DNA of 36,826 bases from Sulfurimonas sp. (GCA_028687935.1 JAQTZE010000019.1:1-36826); one strand, 5' to 3'; numbered from the stretch's first letter, positions 21,660 through 30,791 are shown. Notes: generated by a model not told the origin, from the sequence alone. Program-made: numbers and translations.

Positions 21660-22469
21660 ATGATAAAAGAGATTACCACCTACCCGACAACTGCAAGCCT
21701 AGAGTTTGGTGCCAATGTCAGACACTTCAATGATGAACTTTTGAGTATCATCCAAGATTTAAAAGATACCATCGAAGCAAATGATTTGAATGCTCTTGCT
21801 GCGTTTCAAATAGGCTCGCCTCTAGCTGTTGTTATCATCAAAAATGAAGACGGTAGCTATTTAGAGCTGATAAATCCAAAAGTTTTAAAACGTGAGGGGC
21901 AAGCGACACCGAGAGAAACAACTGCGTTTTTCCCAGGGCTGAGTGCTCAGACTATCCGATATGACAAAATCAAAGTGATGTATGAGGATAGAGATGCAAA
22001 GCAGCAGTTTATGGAAGCTGAGGGTGATTTATCTATCACAATCCAGAGAAAAATCGACTATCTTTTTGGTTCAAACTTCCGTGTGAGAATGGACAAAGAA
22101 GAGAAAAAACTCTTTGACTCAAAACTCGAGTTTGGAACAGACTCCATCACGATCAATGACTGTCCGACTGTTTTTAAAAGAGATAGAATTTTACATACAT
22201 TTAAGTACGTTTTTGTCGCTTCACTTGTAGCTTTGTTTACAAAGTTTTTCTTAGCACCCGAGGCTCTTGAGACACTCATATCGATAGAAAACTACAGCAT
22301 GATTTTTTTGAGTTTCCTCATCGTGATCTACTTCTTTTATGCACAGTATGAAGGCAAACAGTACAAACACTGTACCTCTTGCCAGATAGGAAATATCATC
22401 GGCACGACACTCTTCTCTTTAGTTAAACTACTCGTTCTCTTTGTAGCAAACTTTTTTATCCTTTGGTAA
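21660..22469 (+). CDS. Peptide-deformylase-like pseudoenzyme fused to a membrane domain
   Basis: 269 residues. The first ~145 residues align with peptide deformylase: LNALAAFQIG (GLAAxQIG), LINPKVL, TTAFFPGLS (EGCLS), SITIQRKIDYLFG (QHExDHLxG). All metal and catalytic residues are replaced: Cys by Gly, and the HExxH His, Glu, His by Arg, Lys and Tyr. Two or three membrane helices follow (~180-269) with a cysteine pair (CTSCQ) between. It cannot deformylate; it may be a binding or regulatory protein. Frame fully open, so a real gene and not decay. Confidence 0.7.
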   Translation: MIKEITTYPTTASLEFGANVRHFNDELLSIIQDLKDTIEANDLNALAAFQIGSPLAVVIIKNEDGSYLELINPKVLKREGQATPRETTAFFPGLSAQTIRYDKIKVMYEDRDAKQQFMEAEGDLSITIQRKIDYLFGSNFRVRMDKEEKKLFDSKLEFGTDSITINDCPTVFKRDRILHTFKYVFVASLVALFTKFFLAPEALETLISIENYSMIFLSFLIVIYFFYAQYEGKQYKHCTSCQIGNIIGTTLFSLVKLLVLFVANFFILW

Positions 22470-22586
22470 CTCGCTAAACGCAAGGCACTGCTACAAAATC
22501 TCTTGTAGCGTGCCACATTTTTTTTTCAAAACCTCCTAGTACACTTTATGCATTCAAACTCTTTATAGCTCTATAAGGAAATAAAA

Positions 22587-22964
22587 ATGCATGATGATCT
22601 CTGTTTAAATGTTGGTGTCATGGATGAAAAACATGAGGAATTCTTGAAGATACTATCTAATATCAAGACATGTGAGGCAGAACTTTTTCTGCCACTGTTT
22701 GAAGTGATGATACGTCATACCAAAGAGCATTTTGCCTACGAAGAAAATCTTATGCACGCTTATAATTTTTATGATAAAAAAGTACATTTTGATGAGCATG
22801 AAACTATGCTCGCTGAGATGAACTACTTCTATGAAAAAGCCAAAAAAATTCCTGCGTTTGGAAAATCCTATATCAACGAATACGCGTATGAAAAGTTCAA
22901 ACGCCACGTTCTCAATGTCGATTCTCAACTCGCGATGTTTCTCAAGGAGAGATCCATTGCCTAA
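22587..22964 (+). CDS. Bacteriohemerythrin
   Basis: 125 residues. The di-iron ligands appear in order: His in MDEKHEEF, HTKEHFAYEE (His, His, Glu), FDEHETML (His), and FKRHVLNVDSQL (His, Asp). Reversibly binds O2. First gene of an operon with cowN, which suggests oxygen buffering or delivery around nitrogenase. AAGGA before the ATG. Confidence 0.9.
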   Translation: MHDDLCLNVGVMDEKHEEFLKILSNIKTCEAELFLPLFEVMIRHTKEHFAYEENLMHAYNFYDKKVHFDEHETMLAEMNYFYEKAKKIPAFGKSYINEYAYEKFKRHVLNVDSQLAMFLKERSIA

Positions 22965-22991
22965 ACTTCACAGACAAAACAAGGACAAAAA

Positions 22992-23291
22992 ATGCTAGAA
23001 AAAGATAGATATATCAGCTTTGAGAATATCGACTGCTACAACAATGCGAAGTTGGTTCTTGATGCGATATATGAACTCTTTGTAGATATTCCTGAAGCAA
23101 AAAATGAGTTTTGGGAGCGTTTTGAGACAAAACTGCCTGAGGATTATGCAAATACTCCACTCGATGATCTCGGCAGAGATACGCTCTATCAGGTCTGCTC
23201 AAATGTATTTTATATCGAAGAACTCTTTGAAAGATTTGAGTTTCAAAAAGGTCTCGACGCACTTCAAGTCACGGAGTTTGATTGCTGCTAA
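22992..23291 (+). CDS. cowN: CowN, N2-fixation sustaining protein (CO protection)
   Basis: 99 residues. DRYISFENIDCYNNAKLVLD, EFWERFETKL, YIEELFE and the terminal CC match CowN. In other diazotrophs CowN keeps Mo-nitrogenase working in the presence of carbon monoxide. 27 nt after the hemerythrin gene and 21 nt before the next, so one operon. Lies about 5 kb from nifE. Confidence 0.88.
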   Translation: MLEKDRYISFENIDCYNNAKLVLDAIYELFVDIPEAKNEFWERFETKLPEDYANTPLDDLGRDTLYQVCSNVFYIEELFERFEFQKGLDALQVTEFDCC

Positions 23292-23312
23292 GTAGAAGAT
23301 AAAGGTTTTATT

Positions 23313-23951
23313 ATGGAGAGTTACACGATCGTTTATCTCAATCGCAAAGAGTACCTCTCTTCTATCGAGGATATCAAAAATGATAAATCCATGGCCTTTG
23401 CAAATATGTCGCTGCGATGGTGGGATGACCACTATGGCTGGTATAGCAAAGGGTGTATGGTACTTCGAGACAGCGACGATATGCATCTCGCCTATGTTTT
23501 TTATAAAATAGACAAATACAACGAATACATCACCATCCATAATATCTTCACACCCTGTATCAAACGCAGAAACGGCTATGCCCATGAGCTGATGCGCTTA
23601 CTTTTTGATCTGGCTTTAGAGAAAAATGTCACACGATTTAAACTCACTTCTATCTCAAAATCTCTTGATTTTTATCTCTCGCTTGGTTTTATCTATTGGG
23701 GTGTCAACAGTGTTGGGGACTATTATTGTGATATGCCCATGCCCCTCGATGGGCTTCTTGGAGTAAACGCAATGGTGCTCAAGCTCACAACAACCGAGCT
23801 TATAGGCAAAAAACGCGAGAGTATCCACAATAAGATACAAGGCAACAGCGCGCAACTAAGCAATGCGCAGACACTTATCCACAATACCGACCTCCTCAAG
23901 CTCAAACGCAGCTATAGAGAGCTGCGTTTTGGAGAGATATATGCATCATAA
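23313..23951 (+). CDS. GNAT-like acetyltransferase in the cowN operon
   Basis: 212 residues. NGYAHELMRLLFDLALEKN is a GNAT acetyl-CoA loop variant, followed by FKLTSISKSLDFYLSLGF, the usual end of the fold; residues ~145-212 are an extra helical tail. Substrate unknown. Proteins of this type next to nif genes are often annotated only as hypothetical; the operon position suggests a nitrogenase-related role. Confidence 0.65.
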   Translation: MESYTIVYLNRKEYLSSIEDIKNDKSMAFANMSLRWWDDHYGWYSKGCMVLRDSDDMHLAYVFYKIDKYNEYITIHNIFTPCIKRRNGYAHELMRLLFDLALEKNVTRFKLTSISKSLDFYLSLGFIYWGVNSVGDYYCDMPMPLDGLLGVNAMVLKLTTTELIGKKRESIHNKIQGNSAQLSNAQTLIHNTDLLKLKRSYRELRFGEIYAS

Positions 23952-23975
23952 ATACAAACGCAAATAAGGAAAAAT

Positions 23976-24407
23976 ATGAAAAAGCAAACACTTGAGTGGT
24001 TAGAGGCGAATGAATACAGCCAAAAAGATATCAATCTTCAAGGAAACTACGGAAATACAGCGCTTATGAAAGCCTCACGTGAAGGAAACGCAGCGTTTGT
24101 AGCAGATCTCCTTGAAGCTGGAGCGGATATTAGTCTCAAAAATGTCGATGGAAATATGGCACTTTGGCTGGGATGTTTTGGAGAAAATCCTGAGGTCATC
24201 AAACTACTTATAAACGCAGGGATAGAGATAGACACGGCAAATGTCAACGGAGTCACTCCGCTCATGTACGCCGCATCAAGTGGCAAAGAGACGATGGTTC
24301 GCATGCTCTTGGACGCAGGAGCAGATGGAAGTATCAAAAATCCTGATGACTTCACAGCACTTGATCTGGCTGCAACGGCTAAGATCGTCAAGATGTTACG
24401 GGCTTAG
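23976..24407 (+). CDS. Ankyrin-repeat protein in the cowN operon
   Basis: 143 residues, four ankyrin repeats (GNTALMKASREGNAAFVADL, MALWLGCFGENPEVIKLL, GVTPLMYAASSGKETMVRML, DDFTALDLAATAKIVKML). A pure protein-binding solenoid without signal peptide, so cytoplasmic. Its stop overlaps by 4 nt the 3' end of the convergent HxlR gene. Confidence 0.85.
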   Translation: MKKQTLEWLEANEYSQKDINLQGNYGNTALMKASREGNAAFVADLLEAGADISLKNVDGNMALWLGCFGENPEVIKLLINAGIEIDTANVNGVTPLMYAASSGKETMVRMLLDAGADGSIKNPDDFTALDLAATAKIVKMLRA

Positions 24408-24745
24408 TCTCTAATCTCGCCATTTTCTTTGACATACTCTATGCCCCATTCAAACATTGCCTGAAGCATAGGTTTGAGTTTCAGACCTATGGGCGTGAGC
24501 GAATAGACGACTTTAGGTGGCACTTCTGCGAAGACTTCTCTGTGAATAATCTTTTTTGCTTCTAGCTCTTTGAGTTTTATCGTGAGTGTTTTTTGCGTAA
24601 TATCGCTGATATCTTCGTGCAGCTCTTTAAATCTTTTATCATTTTCGAGTAGATACCAGATAATAGCCAATTTCCATCTATCATTAAAGATATCCATTGT
24701 TATAGATACTGGGCAAGTATACTCTTTATCATCTATGCAATACAT
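24404..24745 (-). CDS. HxlR-family transcriptional regulator
   Basis: 113 residues. CPVSITMDIFNDRWKLAIIW, RFKELHEDISDITQKTLTIK and the wing PPKVVYSLTPIGL are the HxlR winged helix. Cys11 is at the position used for electrophile/redox sensing in the family. Divergent from the reductase operon at 24878, which is its likely target. Confidence 0.88.
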   Translation of the reverse strand: MYCIDDKEYTCPVSITMDIFNDRWKLAIIWYLLENDKRFKELHEDISDITQKTLTIKLKELEAKKIIHREVFAEVPPKVVYSLTPIGLKLKPMLQAMFEWGIEYVKENGEIRD

Positions 24746-24798
24746 TGTAATCCTTTATTTGTTCCGAATTATATCATAACAAACTATAATATCTATTA

Positions 24799-24828
24799 CT
24801 TACCTTTAGTAAAGTAAGGGATATTTAA
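24799..24828. promoter_or_regulatory. Possible HxlR operator
   Basis: CTTAC-N10-GTAAG with an inner CTTTA-G-TAAAG palindrome, midway between the divergent HxlR and alcohol dehydrogenase genes. Confidence 0.45.
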
Positions 24829-24877
24829 GTTCAGTTACTATACTATTCTCAGTAATTATAAAAATAAAGAGGATACG

Positions 24878-26023
24878 ATGCATAATTTTAGCTATTACAA
24901 TCCAACAAAAATAGAGTTTGGAAAAGAGAAAGAGAATAATATCGGTCAATATTTACAAGAGGCTGGGATAAAAAAAGTGCTTTTGCTCTATGGTACAGGA
25001 AGTATCCAAAAGAGCGGACTCTACGACAAAATTGTAGCCTCACTTCGTAAAAACGCCATTGCGTTTGAGGAGCTCTCAGGAGTTGTGAGCAATCCACTGC
25101 TGAGTAAGGTCAACGAAGGTATTCAATTAATAAGAAATAACGATATAGAAGCTGTTTTAGCAGTTGGTGGAGGTTCGGTTGCCGATAGTGCCAAAGCCAT
25201 CGCCGCTGGAGCAAAATATGATGGGGATGTTTGGGACTTTTTTATCAACAAAGCACAGATTACAGAAGCCCTGCCCGTCTTTACCGTGATGACGCTCTCA
25301 GCAACTGCAAGTGAGATGAATGGAAACTCTGTCATCATCAATGACGATACAAAGCAAAAATACTCTATCTCTTCTGTTTTCGTTAATCCTGTACTCTCGG
25401 TTATCAATCCTGAACTGATGAAAACTGTCACGCCTGAGTATTTGGCGTACTCTGCTGTAGATATCATCGCGCACTCTATCGAGATATATTTTACAGCGAG
25501 CACACATCCACATTTCAACTCACGTATCGTAGAATCCATCATCAAAACAGTGATGGAAACAACGGAGATACTTATCGCAAATCCAGATGATTATGATGCA
25601 AGAGCGGAGTTTGCATGGGTCGCTATCCAAGCGCTCAATGGACTCACTCCAGCGGGAACTGAGGGTGGAAGTTTTCCAAACCATATGATAGAGCACTCGC
25701 TCTCAGCTCTGTACAATGTAGCCCACGGTGCAGGTCTCTCCATCGTCATACCTGCATGGATGAAATGGTACAAAGAGCAAAATATCGCACAATTTGAAAG
25801 ATTTTCACACGAGATATTTGGCAGCAAAGATGCAGATGTCGGGATAGAAAAACTACAAAACTGGTTTGCAAAGATAGGCGCACCTGTGACTCTTGCAGAT
25901 GCTAATATCCCAAGAGAAGGGATTAGAGATTTGGCTCAAAACGCAAACGGCTTGGCTGCTATGTGGGGTATGGGTGATATTTATTCAGTAGAGACCATCA
26001 CTGAGATACTTGAAAAAGCATAA
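24878..26023 (+). CDS. Iron-containing alcohol dehydrogenase (YqhD/BDH type)
   Basis: 381 residues. NADP-binding GGGSVADSAKAIAAGA, metal ligands in DIIAHSIEIYF (Asp, His), HMIEHSLSAL (His) and VAHGAGLSIV (His). YqhD-like enzymes reduce toxic short aldehydes with NADPH. First gene of a three-gene operon (gaps 12 and 24 nt) with mdaB and a nitroreductase. Confidence 0.9.
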   Translation: MHNFSYYNPTKIEFGKEKENNIGQYLQEAGIKKVLLLYGTGSIQKSGLYDKIVASLRKNAIAFEELSGVVSNPLLSKVNEGIQLIRNNDIEAVLAVGGGSVADSAKAIAAGAKYDGDVWDFFINKAQITEALPVFTVMTLSATASEMNGNSVIINDDTKQKYSISSVFVNPVLSVINPELMKTVTPEYLAYSAVDIIAHSIEIYFTASTHPHFNSRIVESIIKTVMETTEILIANPDDYDARAEFAWVAIQALNGLTPAGTEGGSFPNHMIEHSLSALYNVAHGAGLSIVIPAWMKWYKEQNIAQFERFSHEIFGSKDADVGIEKLQNWFAKIGAPVTLADANIPREGIRDLAQNANGLAAMWGMGDIYSVETITEILEKA

Positions 26024-26035
26024 AGGAAGAAGCAG

Positions 26036-26626
26036 ATGAAAAACATACTTATCATAAACGCACATCAAAAATATGAAGGATTTGCTGAGGGTAATCTCAC
26101 AAAAGATTATATTAACAAAGCCAAAGAGTTTTTTACGGCCAATGGTTTTAGCATCAAAACGACAGTCGTTGAAGGTGGCTATAATCCAGAAGAAGAGATA
26201 CAAAAACTCCTCTGGGCAGATGCTATTTTACTGCAATATCCAGTCTATTGGATGACGCTTCCATGGATAGCAAAAAAGTATATTGATGAAGTCTTCACAC
26301 CAAGTCAAGGGCAACTCTATATCAATGACGGCAGAAGCCGAGATGATCTCTCAAAAAAATATGGCAGTGGTGGTTTGATGGGTGATAAAAAGTATATGCT
26401 CTCGCTCACCTATAACTGTCCAGCCTCAGAGTTTAGCAATAAAGAGGGTTTTTTTGAAGGCTTATCTTTAGATGAAGCAAACTTTGTCGTACACAAAACA
26501 TTTCAATTTTGTGGTGCAGAACCGTTTGAGACCTACTCTGTGCATGATGTCTACAAAGGTGATCTGAACCTTGAAGAAGAGTTAGCACGCTTTGAAGAGA
26601 CGCTCAAAAGAAATTTTCTCAAGTAA
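26036..26626 (+). CDS. mdaB: NAD(P)H:quinone reductase MdaB
   Basis: 196 residues, flavodoxin-like fold. LLWADAILLQYPVYWMTLPW, KYIDEVFT, DGRSRDDLSKKYGSGGLM and KKYMLSLTYNCP match MdaB closely. Two-electron reduction of quinones avoids semiquinone radicals. Middle gene of the HxlR-linked operon. Confidence 0.88.
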   Translation: MKNILIINAHQKYEGFAEGNLTKDYINKAKEFFTANGFSIKTTVVEGGYNPEEEIQKLLWADAILLQYPVYWMTLPWIAKKYIDEVFTPSQGQLYINDGRSRDDLSKKYGSGGLMGDKKYMLSLTYNCPASEFSNKEGFFEGLSLDEANFVVHKTFQFCGAEPFETYSVHDVYKGDLNLEEELARFEETLKRNFLK

Positions 26627-26650
26627 GCAAAAATAATAAAAGGAAAAAAA

Positions 26651-27280
26651 ATGACAAATGAATTTATGAATGCTATGGATTTTAGACACGCGTGTAAGGT
26701 TTTTGATGAGACAAAAAAGATCTCAAATGAAGAGATCAGATTTGTTTTAGAAGCTGGGAGAAAATCTCCATCCTCTTTTGGTATGGAAGCGTGGAAGTTT
26801 TTAGTTATCACCAATGAAGCGCTCAAAGCGAAGCTAAGACCTGCTTGTTGGGATCAAGTACAAGTGACGAGTTGTTCGCATCTAGTAGTGATCTTGGCGG
26901 GAATTGAGAGCGTCAAAGTAGAATACGGTGAAGTTGAAAAAAGATTTGCAAGAAGAGATATGCCAAAAGAGAGTCTAGATTTTTACATGAAACTCTATGC
27001 CGAGCATCTCAAAGAGACACTCAGTAACGATGCAAATATCTATGCATGGACTGCAAAACAGACGGCTATTGCTGCGGCAAATATGATGACTGCGGCTGCA
27101 AGCATCGGTTTGGATTCCTGTCCGATAGAGGGGTATGATAAACAACAAGTAGAAGAGATTTTAGAACTTGATACTAAAAAATATCAACTCGCAATGGTGC
27201 TGCCATTTGGGTACAGACTCAATGAGCAGCCACAACAATTAAGACTCTCATTTGATGAAGTTGTTGCGTTTATAGAGTAA
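26651..27280 (+). CDS. NAD(P)H-dependent nitroreductase family flavoprotein
   Basis: 209 residues. FRHACKVFDE and AGRKSPSSFGMEAWKFLVI are the FMN-binding start of NfsB-like proteins, with ANMMTAAASIGLDSCPIEGY as the second FMN segment. Reduces nitro compounds, quinones or enones. Last gene of the operon; an extended hairpin follows at once. Confidence 0.88.
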   Translation: MTNEFMNAMDFRHACKVFDETKKISNEEIRFVLEAGRKSPSSFGMEAWKFLVITNEALKAKLRPACWDQVQVTSCSHLVVILAGIESVKVEYGEVEKRFARRDMPKESLDFYMKLYAEHLKETLSNDANIYAWTAKQTAIAAANMMTAAASIGLDSCPIEGYDKQQVEEILELDTKKYQLAMVLPFGYRLNEQPQQLRLSFDEVVAFIE

Positions 27281-27288
27281 AAATGCTA

Positions 27289-27339
27289 GTTTATAACTAA
27301 ATCTAAGATAGGTTTTTCTATCTTTTATTAGTTATAAAC
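27289..27339. terminator. Nested hairpin between convergent genes
   Basis: Outer arms GTTTATAACTAA and TTAGTTATAAAC pair over 12 bp; an inner AAGATAG/CTATCTT stem lies between them. Placed 8 nt after the nitroreductase stop and 9 nt from the end of the convergent small gene; probably a bidirectional terminator. Confidence 0.8.
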
Positions 27340-27348
27340 AATATAATT

Positions 27349-27504
27349 TTAACCCCAAATTATCTCCTCAATACATGCAATAGCTATCTCTAAAGAGCTG
27401 TATTCTTCGTTAAACAGCAAGTGATCCGCATCACACTCATCAAAGTGATGAATATAGTGGTTAAAGCTAAAATCTTCCATTTCGATTATGTCGTTGTCAT
27501 ACAT
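27349..27504 (-). CDS. Small acidic protein, unknown
   Basis: 51 residues from the ATG at 27504 (AAGGA 6 nt upstream). Strongly acidic with aromatic residues (DNDIIEMEDFSFNHYIHHFD) and a hydrophobic C-terminal helix (SLEIAIACIEEIIWG). No family recognised. Two His and a Cys could bind metal. The 248 nt between it and the MoxR gene hold no other gene that I can see. Confidence 0.5.
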   Translation of the reverse strand: MYDNDIIEMEDFSFNHYIHHFDECDADHLLFNEEYSSLEIAIACIEEIIWG

Positions 27505-27752
27505 TATAAATCCTTTGTTTGGCTCTCGCCTGAAGTTATTAACACTAATACATATTGTGTTCTCTCTAAAATGAACCGATGTATGCAATTTTCATACTAT
27601 TGAAACAAAAACGCGACAAAAATGTCGTTATTTTGAAAATCACAGCATATTTATGACATTAGCCTATGAATTTGCCATTTTTGTAGGATTTTTTTGCCTA
27701 ATCGAATCATAATTGCATTCACATAGAAAACAATATATACAAAGGCAACTCT

Positions 27753-28754
27753 ATGTATCCACAAAACGCAAAACGCTCCCTAGAATATCTCACACAAAAG
27801 AAAGTCCCAGTCTTTTTATGGGGGCCTCCTGGGATTGGGAAATCCTCTATCGTTGCACAGATCGCAAAAGAGGCGGAGATGGGTTTTATAGATTTGCGTC
27901 TCTCTTTACTAGATCCGACGGATCTACGCGGTATCCCTTTTTTCAACACTATAAAAGAGACCGCACTTTGGGCACCTCCATCATTTTTGCCAGATGGCAA
28001 AGTAGAGCGAGGTATACTCTTCTTAGATGAGCTCAATACTGCAGCACCTATGGTTCAGGCTTCTGCATATCAATTAATATTAGACAGAAAAATAGGTGAG
28101 TATACCCTTCCAGATGGCTGGGCGATAGTGGCTGCTGGGAATAGAGAGAGTGACCGCGGTGTCGTCTTTCGTATGGCTGCACCGCTTGCAAATCGTTTTG
28201 TCCACCTTGAGATGGAAGTCTCTGTAGAGGACTGGAAAGTATGGGCACTCAAAAGTGAGATACATCCTGCTATCATCGCGTTTATCTCGCATCGTCCTGA
28301 CACGCTCTTTACTTTTGGCAACGGCAACGACAGCCGCTCATTTGCCACACCAAGAACATGGCAGTATGTCAATCAAGTCCTTGCCTGCAAGCCTGATGCA
28401 GACCTGCTTCTGCCAATGCTTGCAGGAGCGATAGGCGAAGATGTAGCGGCTTCTTTTTTGGGCTTTTTATCAGTGGCTGGAGAGTTGCCAGATCTTGACG
28501 CTATCCTTGATGGAAGTTGCAAAGATGTCCCAAGTGAGGCACCTGCTTTGCACATACTCTCAGCCGCTTTGAGTATGCGTATAGATCAGGCAACAAGCTC
28601 CAAAAAACTCAACAATCTCATAGAGTATACGCTCTCTCTTCCAGGAGAATTTTCTATCATGATAGTCCAAGACCTCAGAGACAGAAAAATAGAGCTCGAC
28701 CATCTTCAAAGTTGGACACTTTGGATGAAAAAATTTAACACACTGCTACGCTGA
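27753..28754 (+). CDS. MoxR-type AAA+ ATPase
   Basis: 333 residues. Walker A GPPGIGKSS, Walker B ILFLDELN, sensor 1 AAGNRESD, arginine finger region APLANRFVHLEM. MoxR ATPases act as chaperones that insert cofactors or activate protein complexes with a VWA partner. The stop overlaps the start of that partner (TGATG). Substrate unknown. Confidence 0.9.
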   Translation: MYPQNAKRSLEYLTQKKVPVFLWGPPGIGKSSIVAQIAKEAEMGFIDLRLSLLDPTDLRGIPFFNTIKETALWAPPSFLPDGKVERGILFLDELNTAAPMVQASAYQLILDRKIGEYTLPDGWAIVAAGNRESDRGVVFRMAAPLANRFVHLEMEVSVEDWKVWALKSEIHPAIIAFISHRPDTLFTFGNGNDSRSFATPRTWQYVNQVLACKPDADLLLPMLAGAIGEDVAASFLGFLSVAGELPDLDAILDGSCKDVPSEAPALHILSAALSMRIDQATSSKKLNNLIEYTLSLPGEFSIMIVQDLRDRKIELDHLQSWTLWMKKFNTLLR

Positions 28755-29911
28755 TGACTCCTGAAAAGATACTCGAAAAAGCCAAAAGCCAGCTGACTAT
28801 CAAACATCCCTACTTTGGGATGCTCGCTTCAAGACTCAAGCATGAAGCGAGTAGTGAAGTATCAAGCTATGCAAGTAATGGCGTGCGTTTTTTATACAAT
28901 CCTGAGTTTATACAAAAACGCAGTATGGATGAGTTGCTCTTTATCCTGACAAACTGTGTCATGCACCATATCCTCTCGCATCAGCAGAGAAGACTCAGCC
29001 GTAGAGGCTCTTTATGGCAACTCGCAACTGACTACGCTATCAACAATCTCTTGCATGCCAATGGCGTTTTTGTTCCATCTGGTGCGAACTTCAACGAAGA
29101 GTACAAAAATATGTACGCAGAAGAGATCTATGAGCTTCTCAAAGAGGAACATTTGAGTGGCGTTGACGCTGCGTTTGATGAAACGCAGCAGGCAAAGAAG
29201 AGCCAAAATACTCTTGGCGCAGATGAGCAAAGCGAAGATGGCTCTGCGTTTTCAAATCTTGAGAACATAACAGAAGAGCTTGACCCTCAAAACGAATCCG
29301 ACTGGGAATATGCTGCCTCAGTCGCCAAAGAGGTAGCCAATAGAAAAAGCGCCCTCCCCGCAGGAATGGAGCGACTGGCAAAAAAGGTCAAAGTCAATGA
29401 TATCGACTGGAGATTTGAGCTCTATAACGCCATCAACAGACATATGCGCAACAACTACGCCTTTATGCCACCAAATAAAAAACATCTCTACCGAGGCTTT
29501 GCCCTGCCATCTTTGACGAGCGACACACTGAGTCTCTGCGTGGCTGTGGATACTTCAGGTTCTATCCATGAGCAGCTTTTGGGTGCGTTTATCGAGGAGT
29601 TTAAGAGTATCATGCAAAACTTCCCATCAGTGAAGATAGAGCTTATTTTGGCAGATGCAAGAGTTCAAGCACATCATACCTTCCAAGGTGGGGAGAAGAT
29701 GGACTTTGCTATCAGAGGTGGTGGTGGAACAGATTATCGTCCCGTGTTTGATTATATCGAAGCAAACCTTCCTATGAATACGATGCTTTTGTATTTTACA
29801 GATGGTGATGGCTGGTTTCCGAAATATCCGCCGAGTTATGAGGTCATCTGGGCACTCTCAAGAGCCGCAAAAGTACCTTTTGGCAGACCTCTTGTTATTT
29901 TTAACTACTAA
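28754..29911 (+). CDS. VWA-domain partner of the MoxR ATPase (DUF2201 type)
   Basis: 385 residues. N-terminal putative metallopeptidase-like domain with CVMHHILSHQQRR and WQLATDYAINNLL (HxxxH then Asp), an acidic linker (~135-180), then a C-terminal VWA-like domain with the MIDAS start VAVDTSGSIHEQLL and GGGGTDYRPVF. Forms a functional pair with 27753-28754. Three AAACGCAG octamers occur between 29169 and 29251, in the linker, and one at 28916. Confidence 0.88.
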   Translation: MTPEKILEKAKSQLTIKHPYFGMLASRLKHEASSEVSSYASNGVRFLYNPEFIQKRSMDELLFILTNCVMHHILSHQQRRLSRRGSLWQLATDYAINNLLHANGVFVPSGANFNEEYKNMYAEEIYELLKEEHLSGVDAAFDETQQAKKSQNTLGADEQSEDGSAFSNLENITEELDPQNESDWEYAASVAKEVANRKSALPAGMERLAKKVKVNDIDWRFELYNAINRHMRNNYAFMPPNKKHLYRGFALPSLTSDTLSLCVAVDTSGSIHEQLLGAFIEEFKSIMQNFPSVKIELILADARVQAHHTFQGGEKMDFAIRGGGGTDYRPVFDYIEANLPMNTMLLYFTDGDGWFPKYPPSYEVIWALSRAAKVPFGRPLVIFNY

Positions 29912-30026
29912 TCTTTTTATGCTCTTGAAAGTTGAAGCTGTTACCAAAAATTGATGAAAAATCATACATAAAGAGAGCCCAAACTTCTAAGCATTTTATA
30001 TAAAATTTCATAGAGGAGTTAATACA

Positions 30027-30752
30027 ATGAAATATCTCTATATTATAAAAGTTGGGGAAACATTTCCCGGTACAAAAGAAAAATTGAATGACTTTGAGAG
30101 TTGGATTCTTAGATTTTTGCATAATAAAAACAGAAAAATCAAAGTTATTAATATCCTAAAAGATGAAAAATTTCCAAGCTTACGCAGTGCAAAAGGCTTC
30201 ATCATCACAGGTTCGCATGATATGGTGAGTGATGAACTGCTATGGAGTGTACGCTTGGAAAAAGTTATCAACAAAATAGCACAAACAGATATACCGCTAC
30301 TTGGAATTTGCTATGGGCATCAACTCATAGCAAAAGCACTTGGTGGAGAGAGTGGTTTTAACAAAAAGGGCAAAGAGATAGGCGTTGTGAAAATCAACCA
30401 AGTTCCAACAAGCGCGTCTGATCCTCTTTTAGAAGGCTTCCCTCAAAAGTTTTGTGCCTATGAAACGCACTACCAAACCGTTATAAAGTTACCTTTAGGT
30501 GCAAAGGTCTTGGCAAAAAACGCAAAAGATAGCCATCAAGCGGTGCGATATACAAAGAATATCTGGGGAGTACAGTTCCATCCTGAGTTTGACAGAGATA
30601 TTATGCAAGAGTATATTCTCAAGCAAAAAGATGCTCTAGTAAAACTCAATTTTGATGTAGAGAGACTTCTCTCCAATCTACAAAGATGTGATAGAAGCTC
30701 TACAATACTTACAAATTTTGAAAAGATAGTCAATCAAGAAATCAAACGCTAG
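30027..30752 (+). CDS. Class I glutamine amidotransferase
   Basis: 241 residues. Nucleophile elbow LLGICYGHQLIAKALGG (Cys), and the catalytic His-Glu pair in GVQFHPEFD. Resembles the GMP-synthase-like stand-alone GATase1 family. Transfers glutamine ammonia to, or hydrolyses, an unknown substrate. 114-nt gap after the VWA gene; own SD GAGGAG. Confidence 0.87.
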   Translation: MKYLYIIKVGETFPGTKEKLNDFESWILRFLHNKNRKIKVINILKDEKFPSLRSAKGFIITGSHDMVSDELLWSVRLEKVINKIAQTDIPLLGICYGHQLIAKALGGESGFNKKGKEIGVVKINQVPTSASDPLLEGFPQKFCAYETHYQTVIKLPLGAKVLAKNAKDSHQAVRYTKNIWGVQFHPEFDRDIMQEYILKQKDALVKLNFDVERLLSNLQRCDRSSTILTNFEKIVNQEIKR

Positions 30753-30791
30753 AGGCTTTGAGTAGTACTTGAAAAAATCTCTATAATTGGA

